Source: Chloracidobacterium sp. UBA7659
GTDB lineage: Bacteria > Acidobacteriota > Blastocatellia > Pyrinomonadales > Pyrinomonadaceae
Length of the DNA stretch: 9,430 nt
Assembly (NCBI GenBank): GCA_002483395.1
Contig: DLHV01000114.1
Span: 19,074-28,503, forward strand
Direction: 5' to 3'
Shown here: positions 4,850 to 9,430 of the stretch, one piece after another
How positions within the stretch are numbered: the first letter of the stretch is position 1
How the letters are laid out: every line of letters begins with the position of its first letter
Notes under the pieces: model-generated
Told to the model about the DNA's origin: nothing
Database searches by the model: none
Seen by the model: the letters and a program-made list of their open reading frames with translations, nothing else
Program-made: the position numbers and the translations under genes

Positions 4850-6967
4850 TCAAATTTTACCGTCACCATTATCCATCTGCTCAAGCTTGCGATAAAGCGT
4901 TTTGCGGCCGATGTTCAGGAGACGTGAGGCACGGGACTTGTCGCCTTCGGTGTAGTCGAGGGTGGCGTCTATGACCATCCGCTCGATCTCGTCCATCGAT
5001 GCGGGAAGCTCGATCTCAAGGCCGATAGAACGGCCTTCGCCGGCCGCCCTCGCCCGCTCGTGCCCGATCTGCATGCTGGCTTCGAGCGAGCGTTTGCTGA
5101 TCGTTTCGGGCAGGTCGTCAAGCTCAATCTGACGGCCCGACGCGATGATTACTGCCCGTTCGATGGCGTTCTCCAACTCGCGGACATTGCCCGGCCATTC
5201 GTAATTTACTAAAGCCCGCAGCGCGTCTTTGGATATGCCCGAGACGAACCGGCCCGTCTTTTCCTTATATCGCTCCAGAAAGTGAAACACGAGCGGGTGG
5301 ATGTCCTCAATGCGCTCGCGAAGCGACGGTAGTGTGATCGGGAAAACCGACAGCCGGTAGTAAAGATCAAGCCGAAACTTTCCGTCCTCGATTGCCTGCT
5401 CAAGATCGACATTGCTGGCCGCAAGCACCCTCACATCCGACTTGATCACATCGCCGCCGCCAACACGCGTAAACTCGCCGTCCTGCAGCACGCGAAGCAG
5501 CTTAACTTGTGCCTGCAGCGGCATTTCGCCGATCTCATCCAAAAACAGCGTGCCGCCGTCCGCCTCTTCAAAACGGCCGCGCCGCTGTGCCCGGGCGTCG
5601 GTAAATGCTCCCTTTTCGTGGCCGAAAAGCTCGGATTCGAGCAAGGTTTCGGGGATCGCGCCGCAGTTTATCTTGATGTACGGCTTGTTCTCGCGGCCCG
5701 AATTGAAATGAATCAGATTGGCGAGCAGTTCCTTGCCGGTCCCGGATTCGCCCTGTATAAGCACGGTCGTATTGGCGTCGGCCACCGTTAGCGCCAGCTC
5801 GATAGCCCGCCGAATTGGTGGAGCCTGGCCGATAATTTCACTGCTGCGCTGAGACAGTTCGCTTTTCAAACGCATGACCTCGGCGGAAAGCTGGTCGCGC
5901 TCGAGCGCCGTGCCGATCTGGTCGGCAATGCCTTCAACGAGGGCTTTATCGTGATCTTCAAAGGTCTTTTCCTTGCTCCAGACAAAACCGAGCAGGCCGA
6001 ATACCTGTCCGCCGACACGCACCGGCGTGACGAGAGCCGCCTTGCCGCCAAGCTGCGTGTTGAATATGAGCCTGATAGCAAACGGAAGCTGTGAATCGTT
6101 TAATTGCAGCGTTTTACCATCCCGCAAAAGATCGTTAATCGCCGGAAATGTGTCCACTTTCAGCGACCCGCCGTGCTGTTCGACAAGCCGCAGCACGCGG
6201 CTCGGCTTGATGCCCTCTGCCGCCTTGAATGACACGAGCGAGATCTTTTTGCCCGTCTGATCGAGCACGCCAAGCGCGCTGTAATCCGCACCGACAAGAG
6301 TGATCGCCCGCTCCAGCACACTTGCCGAGACCTCGTTAAAATTCGAATGGGAGTTGAGCTTGTTGGCGATCTCAAGCAGGGCGTTCGTCCGCCGCGTCTC
6401 GTGCTCCTGAGCGACGTAAAGGCTTGTGTACTGGTAGCCGATCGCAAGCTGGCGGGCGATCGACTGCAAAAACGCTACTTCTTCGTCCAGCCATTCGCGC
6501 GGTTTCGTTGTGTCGTGCAGGCCGAGCAGGCCCAGGACGTTGCCGCTCAACATAATTGGAATGATCAAAAGCGAGCGGGTCTCAAGAGCTTTTGTGAAAA
6601 ACTTTAATGTCGGGTCCTTGTGCTTCGCCGTGTCGTTGATCTGAATCGGTTCGGTTATGTCGAATCGCTCGCTCAGCTTTTTGGCGTCTATCGGGATCGT
6701 AGTCCCCTGGCTTGAAGGAATGGATTCGTCTTTTCGCCATTCGTGGCTGATCCGTAGCTCTTTGCCCTCAACCATTTGAAGAACGTCGCAACGGTCTGCC
6801 TGCAGCATCCGCCCGATCTCGGAAACAACGACGGTCAGAAACCGCTCAAGATCAATATTAGTAGGCAAATCCCGGGCTAGCCGATCGATGATCGCTTCCC
6901 GCGCCTCATGCATTTTAATTTTGCGCTCGAGCGAGAGTGTTTGATGGGTTTCAAGTTCTATCTTCAT
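4850..6967 (-). CDS. Sigma54-dependent transcriptional activator with two GAF domains
   Basis: This is a bacterial enhancer-binding protein of 705 residues. It uses ATP hydrolysis to open promoters bound by RNA polymerase with sigma54. Two GAF sensor domains occupy about 25-180 and 195-355, joined by helical linkers; there is no receiver domain, so control is probably by small-molecule binding or protein contact. The AAA+ domain follows at about 378-610: Walker A GESGTGKE (406-413), sigma54-contact loop GAFTDA (453-458), Walker B GGTLFLDEIG (471-480), FRLDLYYRL (531-539) and WPGNVRELEN (591-600). A Fis-type helix-turn-helix ends the protein (about 660-695, SRASRLLNIGRKTLYRKL). The contact loop is GAFTDA rather than GAFTGA. 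The ATG at 6967 has no evident ribosome-binding site. A second in-frame ATG at codon 19 is possible. Its targets cannot be told from this window. Confidence 0.95.
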   Translation of the reverse strand: MKIELETHQTLSLERKIKMHEAREAIIDRLARDLPTNIDLERFLTVVVSEIGRMLQADRCDVLQMVEGKELRISHEWRKDESIPSSQGTTIPIDAKKLSERFDITEPIQINDTAKHKDPTLKFFTKALETRSLLIIPIMLSGNVLGLLGLHDTTKPREWLDEEVAFLQSIARQLAIGYQYTSLYVAQEHETRRTNALLEIANKLNSHSNFNEVSASVLERAITLVGADYSALGVLDQTGKKISLVSFKAAEGIKPSRVLRLVEQHGGSLKVDTFPAINDLLRDGKTLQLNDSQLPFAIRLIFNTQLGGKAALVTPVRVGGQVFGLLGFVWSKEKTFEDHDKALVEGIADQIGTALERDQLSAEVMRLKSELSQRSSEIIGQAPPIRRAIELALTVADANTTVLIQGESGTGKELLANLIHFNSGRENKPYIKINCGAIPETLLESELFGHEKGAFTDARAQRRGRFEEADGGTLFLDEIGEMPLQAQVKLLRVLQDGEFTRVGGGDVIKSDVRVLAASNVDLEQAIEDGKFRLDLYYRLSVFPITLPSLRERIEDIHPLVFHFLERYKEKTGRFVSGISKDALRALVNYEWPGNVRELENAIERAVIIASGRQIELDDLPETISKRSLEASMQIGHERARAAGEGRSIGLEIELPASMDEIERMVIDATLDYTEGDKSRASRLLNIGRKTLYRKLEQMDNGDGKI

Positions 6968-7010
6968 AAAGTACAGCTATTAAGATTAATTTGAAGCGCA
7001 GGCGGAGCAA

Positions 7011-7023
7011 TGTCAAGTTGACA
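7011..7023. promoter_or_regulatory. 13-bp palindrome with a consensus -35 hexamer, upstream of the activator gene
   Basis: TGTCAA-G-TTGACA is a perfect inverted repeat 43-55 bp before the activator ATG. On the minus strand its inner arm gives the exact -35 hexamer TTGACA (7016-7011). At 17 bp further the best -10 is only CAAATT (6993-6988), three of six matches. The site could be an operator overlapping the promoter, for example for autoregulation; that is inference. Confidence 0.4.
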
Positions 7024-7071
7024 CAGTTACGGAGCGGCGTGTGTTATAACGATTCAAATCGGTAGGCTGCT

Positions 7072-7953
7072 TTAGGGTTTTGGAGGCTTCGGAGCCTTGA
7101 TCTCTCTTGTATTCGCCGGCTTCGGTATTTTGTTGCCTTGAGTATTCGCCGGCTTTGTCGACGTATTCGACTCAGTGTCCTCGCCATCCTTCTTTATGTT
7201 GGCATTCGAGTTAGCGGCCTTCTTTTCGTCCTTCTCTACGGTCTTATAATCAATGCGTTTACGTCCCGCATCGGCTTTTTCAAGCAACTCTTCGGCCTTT
7301 ACGTTTGTTGGATCGAGCTCTATCGCCTTTTTCAGTGCCCCGACGGCCTCGTGGTATTTGGCGAGCTTGATAAGGATCGCGCCAAGTTCTGTCTGGTACT
7401 GCGTGTCTTCAGGCTTTAGCTTTACAGCTTCTTTGAGTGATTTTGCCGCGTCTTCGTCTTCATTTAGCTTGTTGTACGCCAGTCCGAGATTAAAATGGGC
7501 CGCATCGTCGTTCTCATTGGCCGCAATGATCTTCTTGTAAGCTTTCACGGCGTTCTCAAACGCCTTTTCGGAATTGGTCTTTACTTCCCGCTGTTTCTTG
7601 TCCTTCGTATCAGAAGCCGACGTCTCGGCCGGTCCGCCAACGGTGTCGTCCTTGGCCTCGACCAATGCATAGGCAATACCGAGCTTAAAATATGCCTCGG
7701 CAAGATTGGGATCAAGGTTGACGGCCTGCAAAAGCACGTCGATCGCTTTCACCGTTTCACCGTCATCGAAAAGCCTGTTTCCTTCCGCGAGCGCCTCCGC
7801 GGCCGAAGTGAATACAACGGGACCAAGATCGGGCGGCGAATTATTGGCTTCAACGCCTCCAACTTGCACCGCATTCGCGTCGGGCGTGGATCCCGAACAG
7901 CCCGCTTGCAGTATCAAAACAGAACACACAATTAGAAACAAAAACACTCTCAT
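7072..7953 (-). CDS. TPR-repeat lipoprotein
   Basis: The predicted product is 293 residues from the ATG at 7953-7951; a TTG 12 nt upstream is less likely. The N-terminus MRVFLFLIVCSVLILQAGC is a lipoprotein signal with the lipid-bearing Cys at 19. The -3 residue is Gln instead of the usual Leu, Val or Ile. After a short linker, tetratricopeptide units occur at about 51-84 (ALAEGNRLFDDG...LDPN), 85-97 plus a later half, and three more to about residue 230 (AAHFNLGLAYNKL, ELGAILIKLAKYHEAVGALKKAIELDP). A charged insert of roughly 30 residues (VEAKDDTVGG...KTNS) interrupts the second unit. The last 55 residues are low complexity, rich in Asn, Lys, Thr and Pro, and end with a KPANT motif used twice. 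It is likely a membrane-anchored scaffold; the partner is unknown. The gene starts 27 bp after the HIT gene, so co-transcription is likely. Confidence 0.87.
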   Translation of the reverse strand: MRVFLFLIVCSVLILQAGCSGSTPDANAVQVGGVEANNSPPDLGPVVFTSAAEALAEGNRLFDDGETVKAIDVLLQAVNLDPNLAEAYFKLGIAYALVEAKDDTVGGPAETSASDTKDKKQREVKTNSEKAFENAVKAYKKIIAANENDDAAHFNLGLAYNKLNEDEDAAKSLKEAVKLKPEDTQYQTELGAILIKLAKYHEAVGALKKAIELDPTNVKAEELLEKADAGRKRIDYKTVEKDEKKAANSNANIKKDGEDTESNTSTKPANTQGNKIPKPANTREIKAPKPPKP

Positions 7954-7980
7954 ATTAACGGTCAAAATATTCGTCGTGAC

Positions 7981-8331
7981 TTAACCCGGAGGGAAAATGA
8001 ACGGACGGCCGCCGAGAAGATGAACATGGGTATGAAACACGGTCTGCCCGCCGTCGGCATTCGTATTGATGACGACTCGATAGCCGCCCTCGGCAATACC
8101 TTTTTCTCGGGCAATATCGGCCGCAGTCAACAGCAAATGCCCGAGCGTTTCCTTATGCGACAGTCCTGCTGTGTCCAGCGAATCGAAATGCTCGCGGGGA
8201 ACGATCAAAATATGGGTCGGTGCCTGGGGTGAAATATCATTGAAGGCCACGCAAACGTCGTCCTCAAAAACCCTGTTCGAAGGAATTTTGCCCGAAGATA
8301 TACCGCAAAAAATACAATCGTCCCTGCTCAT
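7981..8331 (-). CDS. HIT family (HinT-like) nucleotide phosphoramidase
   Basis: This gene encodes a 116-residue HIT-superfamily hydrolase of the HinT branch, which cleaves purine nucleoside phosphoramidates and aminoacyl-adenylates in the cytosol. The N-terminus has the zinc-type pair C6-x-x-C9 (DDCIFCGI) and the G-K-I-P segment. The body carries APTHILIVPREH. The C-terminus has QTVFHTHVHLLGGR with the histidine triad H100-H102-H104; H102 is the expected nucleophile. The length is normal for HinT. The ATG at 8331-8329 has no Shine-Dalgarno sequence; only 6 nt separate it from a palindrome. A sigma70-like promoter places transcription within about 10 nt of the ATG, so the message may be leaderless. 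murA ends 67 bp upstream on the same strand, and the TPR lipoprotein gene follows 27 bp downstream. A direct link with murA is not established. Confidence 0.97.
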   Translation of the reverse strand: MSRDDCIFCGISSGKIPSNRVFEDDVCVAFNDISPQAPTHILIVPREHFDSLDTAGLSHKETLGHLLLTAADIAREKGIAEGGYRVVINTNADGGQTVFHTHVHLLGGRPFIFPPG

Positions 8332-8337
8332 ATTCTA

Positions 8338-8373
8338 TGTGGTTATTAAACCACAGTCGTCGCCGATTGTTAA
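8338..8373 (-). promoter_or_regulatory. Sigma70-like promoter overlapped by a perfect palindrome, before the HIT gene
   Basis: On the minus strand TTAACA (8373-8368), a 17-bp spacer and TTTAAT (8350-8345) match the -35 and -10 consensus at five of six positions each. The -10 is embedded in a perfect palindrome, TGTGGTT-ATTA-AACCACA (8338-8355 on the plus strand), the likely seat of an operator. Transcription would start about 8338, some 7 nt before the HIT ATG. Confidence 0.5.
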
Positions 8374-8398
8374 CCGGAACGAAAAACCCGCCCAAATC

Positions 8399-9430
8399 CT
8401 AACCATCGACACCCGCCGCCAGATTATCAGTTATCCTTTCAATATTCGCACCGATCGAACTTAGCTTTTTAACGATCGTTTCATAGCCCCGATCGATGTG
8501 ATAAACGCGATCAATTAGTGTTTCGCCCGAGGCGCACAGGGCCGCCAAAACAAGTGATGCCGAAGCGCGTAGATCGGATGCAAGGATTCGTGCACCAGTT
8601 AGCGGTGTTTTCCCATGAACCGTCGCACGATTACCCGAAATTTGGATGTTTGCGCCCATCCGAACAAGCTCCGCGGCGTGCATAAAACGATTCTCAAAAA
8701 TAGTTTCCGTGATGACCGAATCTCCCACGGCCTGCGTCATTAAGGCCATGTATTGGGCCTGCATGTCGGTCGGGAAAAGCGGATGCGGTTCGGTCGTTAC
8801 GTCTTTTGCCTTTAACCCGCTCCCCGATTGCCTTACGGAAAGAGTACTTTGATTGAGTTCTTCGATCTCGACACCGGCCTCACGCAATTTGGCAATAACC
8901 GCTCGTAGATGGTCAGGATTACATCGTTTTATCTCGATCTCACCTTGCGTGATCGCGGCTGCGACAATAAACGTGCCAGTCTCTATCCTGTCGGGAATGA
9001 TAGTGTGCTCGGCACCGCCGAGACCTTCGACGCCCTCAATTTCGAGGGTAGTGGTTCCTGCTCCTTTGATCCGAGCGCCCATCCTGTTCAAAAGCTCGGC
9101 CAGATCTTCGATCTCAGGCTCACATGCCGCATTGTGGATAACTGTCTTGCCCTCGGCAAGCGCGGCGGCCATCATTACGTTCTCGGTTCCGGTAACAGTG
9201 ACTTTTTCAAACCCAATTTCCGCTCCGATCAGTCTTCCCCTCGGCGCCCGAGCGACAACGTCACCTGATTCAAGTGAAACTTCTGCTCCGAGCTGTTCAA
9301 AGGCTTTCAGGTGCAGGTCGATCGGCCTCGTCCCAATAGCGCAACCACCTGGCAAGCTTACTTTAGCCTGCGCGAAACGGGCGAGAAGCGGGCCGAGAGC
9401 CAGGACGCTCGCACGCATTGTTTTCACAAG
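8399..9430 (-). CDS. murA: UDP-N-acetylglucosamine 1-carboxyvinyltransferase MurA (3' three quarters)
   Basis: MurA transfers enolpyruvate from phosphoenolpyruvate to UDP-GlcNAc, the first committed step of peptidoglycan synthesis in the cytosol. The 5' end lies beyond the window; the first visible residues read LVKTMRAS, corresponding to about residue 87 of E. coli MurA. The catalytic cysteine is present in LPGGCAIG, exactly 24 residues after the Arg of MRAS, as in E. coli (R91 and C115). A cysteine here is the form that fosfomycin can modify. Further family marks are [11 protein letters not shown], with the catalytic Asp, and [11 protein letters not shown], with the closing Arg, near the end. 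The stop is TAG at 8401-8399. A stop-to-start gap of 67 bp separates it from the HIT gene. I saw no terminator in that gap. Confidence 0.98.
   Translation of the reverse strand, partial: LVKTMRASVLALGPLLARFAQAKVSLPGGCAIGTRPIDLHLKAFEQLGAEVSLESGDVVARAPRGRLIGAEIGFEKVTVTGTENVMMAAALAEGKTVIHNAACEPEIEDLAELLNRMGARIKGAGTTTLEIEGVEGLGGAEHTIIPDRIETGTFIVAAAITQGEIEIKRCNPDHLRAVIAKLREAGVEIEELNQSTLSVRQSGSGLKAKDVTTEPHPLFPTDMQAQYMALMTQAVGDSVITETIFENRFMHAAELVRMGANIQISGNRATVHGKTPLTGARILASDLRASASLVLAALCASGETLIDRVYHIDRGYETIVKKLSSIGANIERITDNLAAGVDG

Noticed and set aside
4682..4926. Possible selenocysteine read-through of the membrane-protein TGA stop, prompted by the nearby selB
   Set aside because: The frame does stay open to about 4926, but the extension is arginine-rich, lacks a redox C-x-x-U type context, and runs antisense into the activator gene. 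No SECIS-like hairpin is placed right after the TGA.

Overview
The window is a stretch of bacterial chromosome with ten protein-coding loci, nine on the minus strand and one on the plus strand. No rRNA, tRNA or CRISPR array is visible. Gene content and protein style (a GAF-GAF sigma54 activator, a TPR lipoprotein, DUF2442, a GxxExxY nuclease, intergenic REP-like and GGAGGGGTGG repeats, few clear Shine-Dalgarno sequences) suggest an Acidobacteriota-like genome, perhaps Blastocatellia. That placement is an inference from protein style, not a measurement.

Right part (about 6960-9430, read right to left): the 3' three quarters of murA (peptidoglycan precursor synthesis), then a HinT-type HIT hydrolase, a TPR lipoprotein and a 705-residue sigma54-dependent activator with two GAF sensor domains. 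The HIT gene has its own promoter-like sequence, overlapped by a perfect 7-bp-arm palindrome so close to the start codon that the mRNA may be almost leaderless. A 13-bp palindrome that contains a consensus -35 hexamer lies in front of the activator gene.

Middle (about 3700-4850): an unrecognised single-pass membrane protein on the plus strand converges on the activator. It is followed leftwards by a tract of GGAGGGGTGG hairpin repeats (4022-4163) and a small DUF2442 gene that has no DUF4160 partner.

Left part (1-3660): selB, the selenocysteine-specific elongation factor, is followed 20 bp later by a DUF2071 gene, probably in one operon. The far left end is the 5' part of folA (dihydrofolate reductase). 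Its gene-free gap with DUF2071 is almost filled by the most interesting object here: a roughly 616-bp cassette (276-891). It carries a GxxExxY (PD-(D/E)XK-like) nuclease gene bracketed on each side by an inverted pair of REP-like sequences. These are built from octamers of the form TTTGCGNN and end in TTTGCGGG-AAA. A solo copy of the same repeat sits upstream of selB at 3627-3659. The nuclease reading frame is intact for 125 codons except for one TAA immediately after the E-x-K catalytic motif, so the copy looks freshly inactivated or makes an 81-residue truncated product. The layout suggests a nuclease-linked repeat family that spreads between genes.
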